A DNA stretch of 64,000 nucleotides from Variovorax paradoxus (GTDB taxonomy: Bacteria; Pseudomonadota; Gammaproteobacteria; Burkholderiales; Burkholderiaceae_C). How positions within the stretch are numbered: the stretch's first letter is position 1; each line of letters starts with the position of its first letter. Location of the stretch: NCBI RefSeq assembly GCF_030815855.1, contig NZ_JAUSXG010000001.1, positions 1,860,001-1,924,000 on the forward strand, read 5' to 3'. Made by a program: the position numbers and the translations under genes. The notes below the pieces were generated by a model. It made no database searches. It worked only from the letters and a program-made list of their open reading frames with translations, and was not told where the DNA came from. Of this stretch, positions 27,607 to 36,938 are shown piece after piece.

Positions 27607-28701
27607 TCAAGTCTTCAAGGGAAGCGTCGGCGCGCTTGCCGGATGGGATGCGATCTGCTGCTCGGCGATCCGGCGCTTGATCGACTGCCCGCGTTTGCGT
27701 TGGGCATAGCCCGCGATGCCGATCGACACCAGCAGCGTGACGCCGTTGAACAGCGGCTCGACGAAGAAGGCGCCGCCGAACTGCTGGATGCCGGAGATGC
27801 CCACCGCGAGGATCGCCACGCCGACCAGGGTGCCCCAGACGTTCACGCGGCCCGGCCGGATGGTGGTGGAACCGAGAAAGGCCCCGACCAGCGCCGGCAG
27901 CAGGAACTCGAGCCCGACACCGGCCTGGCCGATCTGCAGGCGCGAGGCCAGCACCACGCCGGCAAAGGCCGACAGCGTGCCCGAGGCGACGAAGGCGCCC
28001 ATCACGCATTTCTGCAGCGGAATGCCGTTGAGCACCGCCGCCTTCGGGTTAGAGCCGATCACGTAGAGCGCGCGGCCGATCGGCGTGTGCTCGCTCACCA
28101 GCCAGAGCACCACGGCCAGCGCCAACACGTAGAAAGCAGTCACCGGCAGGCCGAACAATTCCGCACCGGAAATGTTCAGGAAGCCGTCCGGCAGGCTGCC
28201 GATCACCTGCCGCCCACCGCTGTGCCACAGCGCGACGGCGTACAGCACGGTGCCGGTGCCGAGCGTGGCAATGAAGGAGTCGATCTGCGCCTGCTCCACC
28301 AGCAGGCCGTTGAGAACGCCGAACAGCGCGCCGCACAGCAGCACCACCGCCACCGCCGCGGGCCAAGGCAGCCCGAACTGGGTCTGCAGGCTGATCGCCA
28401 GGATGTGCCACAGCACGATGCCGTAGCCCACCGTGAGGTCGATCTTGCCGGTCATCATCGGAATGGTGGCGGCGAGCGCGAGCAGCGCGATCACCGACTT
28501 GTCGCTCAGGATCGAGCGCAGGTTGAACAGCGTCGGAAAGCTCTGCGGCAGCAGGATCGAGAACAGCACGATCAGCCCGAGCGTCAGCACCGGCAAGCCG
28601 TAGACCGGTGCCTGCCGCCCGATGCGGCCGATCAGGCCGGAAACCCTGGCATCGAAAGACGGATCGGGTTCGAGCGCGGTGGCTTTGATGGAAGTGGTCA
28701 T
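27607..28701 (-). CDS. ABC sugar transporter permease (RbsC-like)
   Basis: 364 residues with about ten membrane segments. The permease motif GALFGVLNGLLVEQAQIDSFIATLGT (near residue 130) and GSNPKAAVLNGIP (cytoplasmic coupling loop) are standard for RbsC-type carbohydrate permeases. Its ATG overlaps the stop of the ATP-binding gene (ATGA at 28698-28701), so the two are translationally coupled. Assembles as a homodimer with the two-domain ATPase. Confidence 0.93.
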   Translation of the reverse strand: MTTSIKATALEPDPSFDARVSGLIGRIGRQAPVYGLPVLTLGLIVLFSILLPQSFPTLFNLRSILSDKSVIALLALAATIPMMTGKIDLTVGYGIVLWHILAISLQTQFGLPWPAAVAVVLLCGALFGVLNGLLVEQAQIDSFIATLGTGTVLYAVALWHSGGRQVIGSLPDGFLNISGAELFGLPVTAFYVLALAVVLWLVSEHTPIGRALYVIGSNPKAAVLNGIPLQKCVMGAFVASGTLSAFAGVVLASRLQIGQAGVGLEFLLPALVGAFLGSTTIRPGRVNVWGTLVGVAILAVGISGIQQFGGAFFVEPLFNGVTLLVSIGIAGYAQRKRGQSIKRRIAEQQIASHPASAPTLPLKT

Positions 28702-30266
28702 GATGCGATTGCCTCTTGTGTTGTTGTGTGGGTTCGTGATGCCGGGCCGTCGGCGCCCGCCGCGGCGACCAGCAGTCCGGCGACGGTGAGCGCGGTGCCG
28801 TCGAGTTCGCATGCCACCGTGCCGTTGCGAAACACCATGGCGCGCGTGCACACGTTGGCGACCTCCTCGAAGTCCGTGGAGATCACCAGCACGCAGACGC
28901 CGGCGTCCGCCTGCTGGCGCAGGATTTCGTAGATCTGCCGCTTGGCGCCGACGTCGACGCCCGCGGTGGGCTCTTCGAGGATGAGGAGCGGCAGCTTCAG
29001 GTTCATCCATCGCGCCAGCACCACCTTCTGCTGGTTGCCGCCGCTGAGGTTCTGCACCTCGGCCTGCGGCGCCGGCGGATTGACGTCGAACTGGCGGATC
29101 AGGCGGCGCGCCTCGGCCGATTCGTCTTGCGGCGCCAGCCGGGTCAGCAGGGTGCCGAGCGTCAGTGCCGGATTGGGAAACAGGTTCTCCTGCACGCTGA
29201 GGCTGCCGCCGAGGTTCTCCTCGAGCCGGTCGGCCGCCACCAGCCCGATGCCGAGCCGGATCGCTTGCGCGGGATTGCGCGGCGCAACCGGTTGTCCGCC
29301 GAGCAGGATGCGGCCGCGCTCCAGTCCGGACAGGCCGAAAAGCAGGCGCCCGATGGCCTCGTGCCCGGCGCCGCGCAGCCCGATCAGGCCGAGCACCTCG
29401 CCGCGGCGGGCCTGCAGCGTCACGGGGCCGGCGTTGGCCGAATACACCTCGTCGAGTGCCAGCAGGGTCTCGGTGCCGTCGCCGCGGGCCTTGGGCAGCG
29501 ACACGTCGAACTTGCTGCCGACGATCAGCTCGACCAGTTCCGCCGCGCTCGCCTCGGCCGTGACCCGGGTGCCGACCAGCTTGCCGTCGCGCATGACCGC
29601 GGCACGGTCGGAGATGTCCATGATCTCGTCGAGCCGGTGCGACACGTAGATCATTGCCACGCCGCGCTCGCGCAGCTGCCGCAGCAGGGCGAACATGCGC
29701 TGCACGTCGGCCATGGGCAGGCTGGCCGTGGGCTCGTCGAGCACCAGCACTCGGGCGTCGGCGTCGAGCGCGCGGCCGATCGCGAGCAGCGACTTCTCGG
29801 CGCGCGTCAGCGTGAAGACGCGCCGCCGCGGATCGATGTCGCAACCGACATGCCCGAGCACGCGGCATGCGTTGCGCTCGACCTGCTTCCAGTCGATCAG
29901 GCCGAGCCGGCGCGGAAAGCCCATGCCGAGCGCCACGTTCTCGGCCACCGTCATCCATTCGACGAGGCCGAGGTCCTGGTGGATGAAGGCCATGCCTTGC
30001 TCTTCGCGCGGCGCGGCGCGCCACTCGGCCTCGGGGCGGCCCTGCAGCGCGACGCTGCCGCTGTCCTGGCCGTAGACGCCGGCCAGGATCTTGATCAGGG
30101 TGGACTTGCCGGCGCCGTTCTCGCCCAGGAGCGCGAGGATCTCGCCGGCGTGCAGGTCGAGCGAGACGTTGTCGACGGCCTGGGTGCCGCCGAAGCGCTT
30201 GCTGAGCGCCTCGACGCGCAGCACGCGCGTTGCGGTTGCGGCGTGGTTCACAGGAGCACCACGCAT
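28698..30266 (-). CDS. ABC sugar transporter ATP-binding protein, two NBDs (RbsA/MglA type)
   Basis: About 520 residues in two nucleotide-binding halves. First half: Walker A GENGAGKST, Walker B LVLDEPTASL, but the signature is degraded to LTRAEKSLL. Second half: Walker A degenerate (GLRGAGHEA), signature LSGGNQQKV intact, Walker B LLILEEPTAGVDVG. This reciprocal degeneracy leaves one canonical ATP site, as is normal for RbsA proteins. The start is uncertain: ATG 30266 overlaps the propeller gene by 19 bases, whereas GTG at 30251 gives a GTGA stop-start overlap. Confidence 0.93.
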   Translation of the reverse strand: MRGAPVNHAATATRVLRVEALSKRFGGTQAVDNVSLDLHAGEILALLGENGAGKSTLIKILAGVYGQDSGSVALQGRPEAEWRAAPREEQGMAFIHQDLGLVEWMTVAENVALGMGFPRRLGLIDWKQVERNACRVLGHVGCDIDPRRRVFTLTRAEKSLLAIGRALDADARVLVLDEPTASLPMADVQRMFALLRQLRERGVAMIYVSHRLDEIMDISDRAAVMRDGKLVGTRVTAEASAAELVELIVGSKFDVSLPKARGDGTETLLALDEVYSANAGPVTLQARRGEVLGLIGLRGAGHEAIGRLLFGLSGLERGRILLGGQPVAPRNPAQAIRLGIGLVAADRLEENLGGSLSVQENLFPNPALTLGTLLTRLAPQDESAEARRLIRQFDVNPPAPQAEVQNLSGGNQQKVVLARWMNLKLPLLILEEPTAGVDVGAKRQIYEILRQQADAGVCVLVISTDFEEVANVCTRAMVFRNGTVACELDGTALTVAGLLVAAAGADGPASRTHTTTQEAIAS

Positions 30267-31177
30267 GAGACGTCCGGCTCGCGCTGCGTGCCGATGAAGC
30301 GCTCGAAGGCCAGCGTTTCCATGTTGAAGTAGCCCAGCTTGTCGTTGTCCTGGCTCACGAAGGCGAGCGGCCGGGTGGGGTGGAAGCTCAGCGCGATGGC
30401 GCGCGCCTCCATCGGAATCCGGGCCAGTTCCTTCAGGGTCTGCGGATCGACCACCGACAGGCTGCGCTCCCCATAGTTGGTGACCACGAGCCGCCCGTCG
30501 CGGTAGAGATACAGGCGCGTGGCGTCGTCGCGGGACGGGGCTTCGCGCAGCACCGTCATGCTGGCGGTGTCGATGGCGGCGAGCGTGTTGCTCCAGCGGT
30601 TGGTCACGTAGAGCGTTTTCTCGTCGGCCGAGAGCGCATAGCCTTCGGGCTTCTCGCCGGGAGAGCAGGGCACCGGTGCCACCGTGGCGTCGTGCGGCCG
30701 GACCTTGGTCACGGTGTGCGAGAGCAGGTTCATCACGTAGGCGGTCTGCCCGTCGCGGGTGAGGGCGAACAGGTGGCTCTTGATGCCGCCGGCGGGCACT
30801 GCGCGCCGCGGGGCGGTGTCGGTCTCCGGATGGTCGAGCACCACCAACTGGGCTCGGTCTTCGCTCAGCGCATAGAGGCGGCCCTGTTCGTCCATCTGCA
30901 TGCCGTGCAGCCGATTGAAGGGGGCGATGTCGATGGTGCGCGCGAGCTTGCGCGCCGCGATGTCGATCTGGAAGATGCGCGTGCCGCCGTGGCCCAGATG
31001 GCCCGAGGTCTCGACGCCGTAGTGGCCGATGTAGGCAAAGCGCTTCGCCGCGTCCACCACGAACTCATGCGGAAACGCTTCGAGCGCGATGCTGTGCAGC
31101 CGCTCGCCGCTCGCAATGTCGTAGTAGCTGAAACAGTGGCTGCACTTTTCCACCAGAAGCAGGATTTCTTGGGTCAT
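30248..31177 (-). CDS. YncE-like beta-propeller protein
   Basis: 309 residues built of repeated YVTN-type propeller blades (for example FVVDAAKRFAYIGHYG, FALTRDGQTAYVMNL, YALSADEKTLYVTNRWSNTLAAID). There is no signal peptide, so it should be cytoplasmic, unlike E. coli YncE. A CSHC pair at residues 12-15 could bind metal or form a disulfide. The ATG overlaps the stop of the SMP-30 gene (31174-31177). In this operon a lactonase or sugar-sensing role is plausible; no catalytic residues can be named. Confidence 0.8.
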   Translation of the reverse strand: MTQEILLLVEKCSHCFSYYDIASGERLHSIALEAFPHEFVVDAAKRFAYIGHYGVETSGHLGHGGTRIFQIDIAARKLARTIDIAPFNRLHGMQMDEQGRLYALSEDRAQLVVLDHPETDTAPRRAVPAGGIKSHLFALTRDGQTAYVMNLLSHTVTKVRPHDATVAPVPCSPGEKPEGYALSADEKTLYVTNRWSNTLAAIDTASMTVLREAPSRDDATRLYLYRDGRLVVTNYGERSLSVVDPQTLKELARIPMEARAIALSFHPTRPLAFVSQDNDKLGYFNMETLAFERFIGTQREPDVSCVVLL

Positions 31178-32103
31178 GGACGCTGGATTCCTTCCGTGCG
31201 AAGCACGATTCGATAGAGCGAGCTGCTCGCCGCGATGTAGAGCTGGTTGCGGCGCGCGCCGCCGAAGCAGAGATTGCCCACTTTCTCGGGCACGTGGATC
31301 TTGCCCAGCAGGCTGCCGTCGGGGTGATAGACCTGAACGCCGTCGAGGCTGCTGGTGTACAGCCAGCCCTGGGTATCGAGGCGGAAGCCGTCGGGCAGGC
31401 CGGGGTTCACCTCGGCGAACACGCGAGGGTCGGCAAGCCCATCGGCGCGCACGTCGAACACCATCAGGTGGTGGCGGCCGCTGCCGTCGCTTCGCATCGC
31501 GGCCGAGGTGTCGCTGACGTAGAGCCGGGATTCGTCGGGCGAGAACGCAAGGCCATTGGGTTCCTGCACCGCGTCGGTCATCGCATCGAGGCGGCCGCTT
31601 GCCGGATCGAAGCGGAACACATGATTGGCCGCCTGCTCGCGCTCGGCGCGATGGCCCTCACGGTCGCTCGCAATGCCGTAGGGCGGGTCGGTGAACCAGA
31701 GGGTGCCGTCGCGCTTCACGACGATGTCGTTGGGCGAATTGAGGCGCTTGCCGAGGTAGCGGTCGACCACGATCTCGTCGGGTGCATCGGCCTGAACGCC
31801 ACCGGCCGAAACGCGGGTGCGCACGATGGCGCGCAGCCCGTGCGAGCAGTGGAGCAAATCGCCGTTGAGATCGCGCGTGTGGCCGTTGGTGAATTCGACA
31901 CCCGTGCGCCACACGCTCATGCCGTCGCGTTCGCTCCAGCGCAGCATGCGGTTGTTCGGAATGTCGCTCCAGAGCACGGCTTGGTCCTCGTGCATCCAGA
32001 CCGGACCCTCGCTCCATTCGGCGCCAGTGCACAGTTGCTCCAGCCGGGCGCCTTCGACGATGGGCCGCAGGCGCTCGTCGAAGACTTCGATCGAAGGGTT
32101 CAT
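31174..32103 (-). CDS. SMP-30 / gluconolactonase family protein
   Basis: 309 residues. Six-bladed propeller with the metal ligands of the family: Glu in GAEWSEGPVW, Asn in LNSPNDIVVKRDG, a second Asn/Asp pair in EPNGLAFSPDESRLYVSDT. Hydrolyses a sugar lactone to the aldonic acid, which would feed the dehydratase encoded upstream. The start at 32103 is chosen because GAGGAA lies 7 bases before it; the in-frame ATG at 32118 overlaps that sequence. It is followed by the propeller gene with a 4-base overlap. Confidence 0.9.
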   Translation of the reverse strand: MNPSIEVFDERLRPIVEGARLEQLCTGAEWSEGPVWMHEDQAVLWSDIPNNRMLRWSERDGMSVWRTGVEFTNGHTRDLNGDLLHCSHGLRAIVRTRVSAGGVQADAPDEIVVDRYLGKRLNSPNDIVVKRDGTLWFTDPPYGIASDREGHRAEREQAANHVFRFDPASGRLDAMTDAVQEPNGLAFSPDESRLYVSDTSAAMRSDGSGRHHLMVFDVRADGLADPRVFAEVNPGLPDGFRLDTQGWLYTSSLDGVQVYHPDGSLLGKIHVPEKVGNLCFGGARRNQLYIAASSSLYRIVLRTEGIQRP

Positions 32104-32172
32104 GCCGTCGTTCCTCATTCAGGGTGCGCGGATCAAGCCAGGTTGTCGAAGTTTTGCATGTGGGGTCCTTGT

Positions 32173-33102
32173 TCAGCGTGCCCAGCGCAGCACCAGCGGA
32201 TCGAGCCGGCGCGCGGTTTCGATCAGGCCCTTGCGGGTTTCGGGGTGCATGGCGGGCCACGGGTGGCGCGGCGCTTCGCAGGCGATCACGCCGCCTTCCT
32301 TCATCAGCGCCTTGGCCGCGAGAAAGCCCGATTGCCGGTTCTCGTGGTTGATCAGCGGCAGCCAGCGCTGGTAGAGCGCAAAGGCCTTGTCGCGGTCGCC
32401 CGTGCGATGGGCTTCGATGATCGGGCGAATGCCGTCGGGGTAGCCGCCGCCGGTCATCGAACCGGTGGCGCCGGCATCGAGGTCGGGCAGCAGCGTGATG
32501 GCTTCTTCGCCATCCCAGGGGCCTTCGACCGCGTCGCCGCCAAGCCGGATCAGCTCGCGCAGCTTCGATGCGGCACCGGCCGTTTCGATCTTGAAGTAGG
32601 AGACATGCTCGATCTCGCGCGCCATCTGTGCGAGGAACGCGGCCGACAGCGGTGTGCCCGCGGCCGGTGCGTCCTGGACCATGACGGGAATGCCGACCGC
32701 GTCGGACAAGCGTGCATAGAACGCGTGGATCTGCGGCTCGGGCACGCGGAAGGTGGCGCCGTGATAGGGCGGCATCACCATGAGCATGGCGGCGCCCATG
32801 TCCTGCGCGCGCCGGCTGCGCGCGGCACAGACCTCGGTGCTGAAGTGCGTGGTGGTCACGATCACCGGTACGCGGCCGGCAACGTGCTCGAGCACGGTGC
32901 GCGTGAGCACTTCGCGTTCGTCGTCCGACAGCAGGAACTGCTCGGAGAAGTTGGCCAGGATGCACAGGCCGTCGGAGCCGGCATCGATCATGAAGTCGAC
33001 GCAGCGCTTCTGGCTTTCGAGATCGAGTTCGCCGTTCTCGGTGAACGGCGTCGGTACGACGGGGAAGATGCCGCGAAAGCGGACGGGGTGAGCGGTTGTC
33101 AT
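32173..33102 (-). CDS. DHDPS/NAL-family aldolase or dehydratase
   Basis: 309-residue class I aldolase-type barrel of the dihydrodipicolinate synthase superfamily. The Schiff-base lysine is in VSYFKIET and the catalytic Tyr in MVMPPYHGATF; the glycine-rich ATGSMTGGGYPDG lies near residue 220. In sugar-acid operons such proteins either cleave 2-keto-3-deoxy acids or dehydrate keto-deoxy-pentonates. Lysine biosynthesis is unlikely given the context. It lies 26 bases after the UxaA-like gene. Confidence 0.88.
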   Translation of the reverse strand: MTTAHPVRFRGIFPVVPTPFTENGELDLESQKRCVDFMIDAGSDGLCILANFSEQFLLSDDEREVLTRTVLEHVAGRVPVIVTTTHFSTEVCAARSRRAQDMGAAMLMVMPPYHGATFRVPEPQIHAFYARLSDAVGIPVMVQDAPAAGTPLSAAFLAQMAREIEHVSYFKIETAGAASKLRELIRLGGDAVEGPWDGEEAITLLPDLDAGATGSMTGGGYPDGIRPIIEAHRTGDRDKAFALYQRWLPLINHENRQSGFLAAKALMKEGGVIACEAPRHPWPAMHPETRKGLIETARRLDPLVLRWAR

Positions 33103-33128
33103 GGTGCGGTGATGAAAGAAGTTGCGTG

Positions 33129-34676
33129 TCAGGTGACCACGCTGATTTGCCAGGGCACGAACTCCTGCTGCCCATAGCCGTGGAGTTCACTGCGCGAAGG
33201 CTGACCGGAAGCTGTGTCCAGCAGCATTTCGAACAGGCGGGCGCCCAGTTCCTCGATGCTGCGTGTGCCGTCGAGCACTTCGCCGCAGTTCAGGTCCATG
33301 TCGTCGGACTGGCGCTGCCACAGCGCGGTGTTGGTGGCGAGCTTGAAGGAGGGCGAGGGCGCGCAGCCGTAGGCCGAGCCTCGGCCCGTGGTGAAGCAGA
33401 TCAGGTTCGCGCCGCCCGCGACCTGCCCGGTGGCGGAGATCGGGTCGTAGCCCGGCGTGTCCATGAACACCAGGCCGCGCGCCGTCACCGGCTGCGCATA
33501 CTCGTAGACGTCCACCAGGTTGGTCGAGCCGGCCTTGGCAATGCCGCCCAGCGATTTTTCGAGCACGGTGGTGAGGCCGCCCGCCTTGTTGCCGGCCGAG
33601 GGGTTGTTGTCCATTGCCGCGCCGTTGCGCGCGCAGTAGGCCTCCCACCAGCGGATGCGCTCGACCAGCTTGCGCCCGACCTCGAGCGTTTGCGCACGCC
33701 GCGTGAGCAGATGTTCTGCGCCGTAGATCTCCGGCGTTTCCGAAAGGATGGCCGTGCCGCCGTGCTGCACCAGCAGGTCGACGGCCGCGCCGAGCACCGG
33801 GTTGGCCGAGATGCCCGAATAGCCATCGGATCCGCCGCACTGAAGGCCGATCACCAGGTGGCTCACGGGCACGGTCTGGCGCTTCACGGCGTCGGCTTGC
33901 GGCAGCATCTCGCGGATCAGCTCGATGCCCCGTGCAATGGTGCGCGTGGTGCCGCCCGTGTCCTGGATCGTGAAGCTGCGCAGGCGGGTACTGTCGGTCA
34001 GGCCTTGCGTGGCGAGCAGGGTGGACACCTGGTTGGTCTCGCAGCCCAGGCCGATGACCAGCACGCCCGCGAAGTTGGGGTGGCAGGCGTAGCCCCCCAG
34101 CGTGCGCTGCAGGATGGCCAGGCCTTCGCCCGCTGGATCGACCGCGCAACCGGTGCCGTGCGTGAGCGCCACCACGCCGTCGATGTTCGGATACGGCGCG
34201 AGCATGTCCGGATGGATGTCGCGCCGGAAGCGGTCGGCAATGGCGCGCGCCACCGTGGCCGAGCAGTTCACCGAGGTCAATATGCCGATGTAGTTGCGCG
34301 TGGCGACGCGGCCGTCTTCGCGCACGATGCCTTCGAAGGTTGCGGGCTCCGCGGCGTATGCGGTCGCGCGCGCATCGGCCGCATGCGCATGGTCGCGCGT
34401 GAAGTCGCCCATCGCGAGGTTGTGCGTGTGCACATGCTGGCCCGCCCGAATCGGCTGGCTCGCAAAGCCGATGATCTGCCCGTAGCGGCGCACGGCCGCG
34501 CCCGGCTCGATGGCGCGCGCAGCCATCTTGTGGCCCGGCGGAATCAGGCCCGCCACGGCCACGCCTTCGCTTTCGATGTGCGTGCCCGCGACCAGCTGGT
34601 CGAGCGAGATCACGACATCGTCCTCGGCATGAAGCCGGATCACGCGTGCGCGGGGTCGGAACAATGGGGAGGCCAT
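33129..34676 (-). CDS. UxaA/GarD family dehydratase (altronate hydrolase-like)
   Basis: 515 residues. N-terminal SAF domain (about residues 15-85: RLHAEDDVVISLDQL, HTHNLAMGDF), then the D-galactarate dehydratase/altronate hydrolase catalytic domain: GYVREDGR-type segment, TRNYIGILTSVNCSATVA, THGTGCAV, GLGCETNQVS, GLQCGGSDGYSGISANPVLG (metal-binding Cys) and TGRGSAYGCAPSPSFKLATN. All conserved Cys positions appear intact. It dehydrates an aldonic or aldaric acid. The exact substrate is not predictable; a second dehydratase of another fold (RhmD-like) is encoded just upstream. Confidence 0.92.
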   Translation of the reverse strand: MASPLFRPRARVIRLHAEDDVVISLDQLVAGTHIESEGVAVAGLIPPGHKMAARAIEPGAAVRRYGQIIGFASQPIRAGQHVHTHNLAMGDFTRDHAHAADARATAYAAEPATFEGIVREDGRVATRNYIGILTSVNCSATVARAIADRFRRDIHPDMLAPYPNIDGVVALTHGTGCAVDPAGEGLAILQRTLGGYACHPNFAGVLVIGLGCETNQVSTLLATQGLTDSTRLRSFTIQDTGGTTRTIARGIELIREMLPQADAVKRQTVPVSHLVIGLQCGGSDGYSGISANPVLGAAVDLLVQHGGTAILSETPEIYGAEHLLTRRAQTLEVGRKLVERIRWWEAYCARNGAAMDNNPSAGNKAGGLTTVLEKSLGGIAKAGSTNLVDVYEYAQPVTARGLVFMDTPGYDPISATGQVAGGANLICFTTGRGSAYGCAPSPSFKLATNTALWQRQSDDMDLNCGEVLDGTRSIEELGARLFEMLLDTASGQPSRSELHGYGQQEFVPWQISVVT

Positions 34677-34689
34677 GGCAGGTGCACCG

Positions 34690-35862
34690 TCACTCGACGA
34701 TGTTGAAGTCCTTCAGATGCTCGGTCTTCAGCGTGAGGCCGAGGCCCGGCGTGTGGTCGTCGAGCTGCAGGAAGCCGTTCTCGGCCACCGGCTCGCCGTC
34801 GAAGATGTAATAGAACAGCTCATTGCCCACTTCCACGTCGTGCATCGGGAAGTACTCGGCCATCGGCGAGGCCAGCGTGCTCATGGTCAGGTGGTAGTTG
34901 TGCATCTGGCCGGCATGCGGAATGACCGGTACGCTGTAGGCCTCGCACAGCGCATTGATCTTGTGCGCGGCCGTGATGCCGCCGACGCGGTTGGTGTCGT
35001 ACTGCACGACCGACACTGCCTTGCGGTCCAGCAACTGCTTGAAGCCGTAGAGCGAGAACTCGTGCTCGCCGCCCGAGATCGGAATGTTGGTGAGCTGGTT
35101 GAGCTCGGCATAGCCGTCGATGTCGTCGGCGATGACCGGCTCCTCGAGCCAGCGCGGCTGGAACTTCTCGAGCTTGGGCAGCATGCGCTTGGCGTACTCG
35201 ACATTCCATCCCATGTAGCACTCGAGCATCAGGTCGTTGTCGTAGCCGATGACTTCGCGCACGGCTTCGACGGACTTCAGGTTTTCTGCCACGCCTTTCT
35301 GCAGGTGCGCCGGGCCGTAGCCGAAGCGCATCTTGAAGGCGGTAAAGCCCTGGTCGAGAAACTTCTGCGCCTCGGCCTGCATTTCCTTCAGGTCGGTGCG
35401 GTAGAGCTTGGAGTAGTAGCAGGGAATCTTTTCCTTGGTGCGGCCGCCGAGCAGCTTGAACACCGGCTTGTTCACCGACTTGCCCAGGATGTCCCAGATC
35501 GCGAGGTCGACTGCCGAGATGGCGGCCATGGTCACGCCCTTGCGCCCCCAGGCGTGCGTGGCGCGGTACATGCGCTGCCACAGGTACTCGTAGTCCCACG
35601 GGTCCTGGCCGACGACCAGCGGCGCAAGGTATTGGTCGATGATCGCCTTGGCGATGGCCGGCGCGAGCGCCACGTTGCCCAGGCCCACGATGCCGTCGTC
35701 GGTCTCGATCTCGACCACGGTCCACGAATGGAAGCGGAAGGTGCTCATGGTTTCCTGCGGCGCGTACAGCAGGTCCATCGCGTTGGAGCAAAAGTTGCCC
35801 TGCGGCGGAACGGTCTTGCCCTTCCACTCGAAAACGCGGGCGCGAACGGATTTGATCTTCAT
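34690..35862 (-). CDS. Enolase-superfamily sugar-acid dehydratase (RhmD-like)
   Basis: 390 residues, mandelate racemase subgroup. Metal ligands can be placed at ECYMGW (Glu/Asp position of strand 3), WLEEPV and SGGEHEFS; the general base is the His of [10 protein letters not shown], which is the RhmD-type position. Sequence around these motifs resembles L-rhamnonate dehydratase more than galactonate dehydratase. It abstracts the C2 proton of an aldonate to give the 2-keto-3-deoxy acid. The start at 35862 gives [13 protein letters not shown]; the Met at 35901 overlaps the PdxA-like gene. Confidence 0.87.
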   Translation of the reverse strand: MKIKSVRARVFEWKGKTVPPQGNFCSNAMDLLYAPQETMSTFRFHSWTVVEIETDDGIVGLGNVALAPAIAKAIIDQYLAPLVVGQDPWDYEYLWQRMYRATHAWGRKGVTMAAISAVDLAIWDILGKSVNKPVFKLLGGRTKEKIPCYYSKLYRTDLKEMQAEAQKFLDQGFTAFKMRFGYGPAHLQKGVAENLKSVEAVREVIGYDNDLMLECYMGWNVEYAKRMLPKLEKFQPRWLEEPVIADDIDGYAELNQLTNIPISGGEHEFSLYGFKQLLDRKAVSVVQYDTNRVGGITAAHKINALCEAYSVPVIPHAGQMHNYHLTMSTLASPMAEYFPMHDVEVGNELFYYIFDGEPVAENGFLQLDDHTPGLGLTLKTEHLKDFNIVE

Positions 35863-35887
35863 GGTGTCTCTCTGGAGTTGAGGGGGT

Positions 35888-36937
35888 TCAGGCGGGTGCA
35901 TGGTTGGCGAGGCGGTGCGCGGCGCCCATGCGGCCCGCGATGCGGAAGGCCTGCCACATGGCTTCGACGCTGGCCTTGCCCTGGCCCGCGATGTCGTAGG
36001 CCGTGCCGTGCGCCGGCGTGGTGATGGGAATCGGCAGCCCGCCCTGCACCGTGACGCCGCGGCTGAAGCCCATCAGCTTGATCGCGATCTGGCCCTGGTC
36101 GTGGTACATGGTCACGACGGCCTGGTACTCGCCCGCCTGCGCCTTCAGGAAGATGGTGTCGGCCGGGAAGGGGCCATGAAAGGGCGACTCGGTGGGCCAG
36201 TCGCGCGCCTGCAGGCGCTGCACGGCGGGCACGATGACGTCGACCTCTTCGCGCCCGCAAAGCCCTCCGTCGCCGCCGTGCGGGTTGAAGGCCGCAACCG
36301 CGATCTTGGGCTGCGCCACGCCGTTGGCCAGCAGCGAGCGGTAGATCAGTTCGGCCGCCTGCTCGATGCGCTCCACGCTGACGTAGCTCGCCACGTCTTT
36401 CAGCGGCACGTGCGAGGAGATGCGCGAAGTCCAGAGCTCGCCAAGGGTGTTGAACTCGCAGAAGTAGCCGGCCACGCCAAGGTGCTGCGCGAAATGGTGC
36501 AGCTCGTCTTCGTGCTGCATGCCGCCGATCTTCATGGCGTGCTTGTTCAGCGGTGCGAAGCAGATCGCGTCGACCTCGCCGGCCAATGTCGCGTTCATGC
36601 ACCGGTCGAGCACCTGCAACACCGAGCGGCCGCCCGGCGCCGCGGCCTGGCCGCGTTGCACCAGCGCGGGGTCGATGCTGTCCATGGCAAGGAATGCGGG
36701 TCGCGCAACGTTCGCACGGCCGCGCACATCGGCCAGCGATTGCACTTCGTCGGTGGCGACCGAGGTGCCGGCGATGCGCTGGCCTTCGTCCCACAGCCAG
36801 CGGTCGCCGATCAGCACGATGTTGGCCAGTGCGGCGGCCTCGGGCTTGGCCAGCAGCTTGGCGATCAGTTCGGCGCCGATGCCGGCGGGGTCGCCGAGCG
36901 TGAGCGCAACGACGGGAAGGGAAGGTGTGTTCGTCAT
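35888..36937 (-). CDS. pdxA2: PdxA-family dehydrogenase (PdxA2-like)
   Basis: 349 residues. NAD-dependent metal enzyme of the 4-hydroxythreonine-4-phosphate dehydrogenase family: [10 protein letters not shown] at the start, metal His in SSHVPLKDV and [11 protein letters not shown], and [14 protein letters not shown]. The GQGKAS ending is typical. PdxA2 proteins act in sugar-acid degradation (for example on D-threonate or D-erythronate 4-phosphate) after a DUF1537 kinase; no such kinase is in this operon. A role in vitamin B6 synthesis is less likely here. One base separates it from the Bug gene. Confidence 0.88.
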   Translation of the reverse strand: MTNTPSLPVVALTLGDPAGIGAELIAKLLAKPEAAALANIVLIGDRWLWDEGQRIAGTSVATDEVQSLADVRGRANVARPAFLAMDSIDPALVQRGQAAAPGGRSVLQVLDRCMNATLAGEVDAICFAPLNKHAMKIGGMQHEDELHHFAQHLGVAGYFCEFNTLGELWTSRISSHVPLKDVASYVSVERIEQAAELIYRSLLANGVAQPKIAVAAFNPHGGDGGLCGREEVDVIVPAVQRLQARDWPTESPFHGPFPADTIFLKAQAGEYQAVVTMYHDQGQIAIKLMGFSRGVTVQGGLPIPITTPAHGTAYDIAGQGKASVEAMWQAFRIAGRMGAAHRLANHAPA

Positions 36938-36938
36938 G

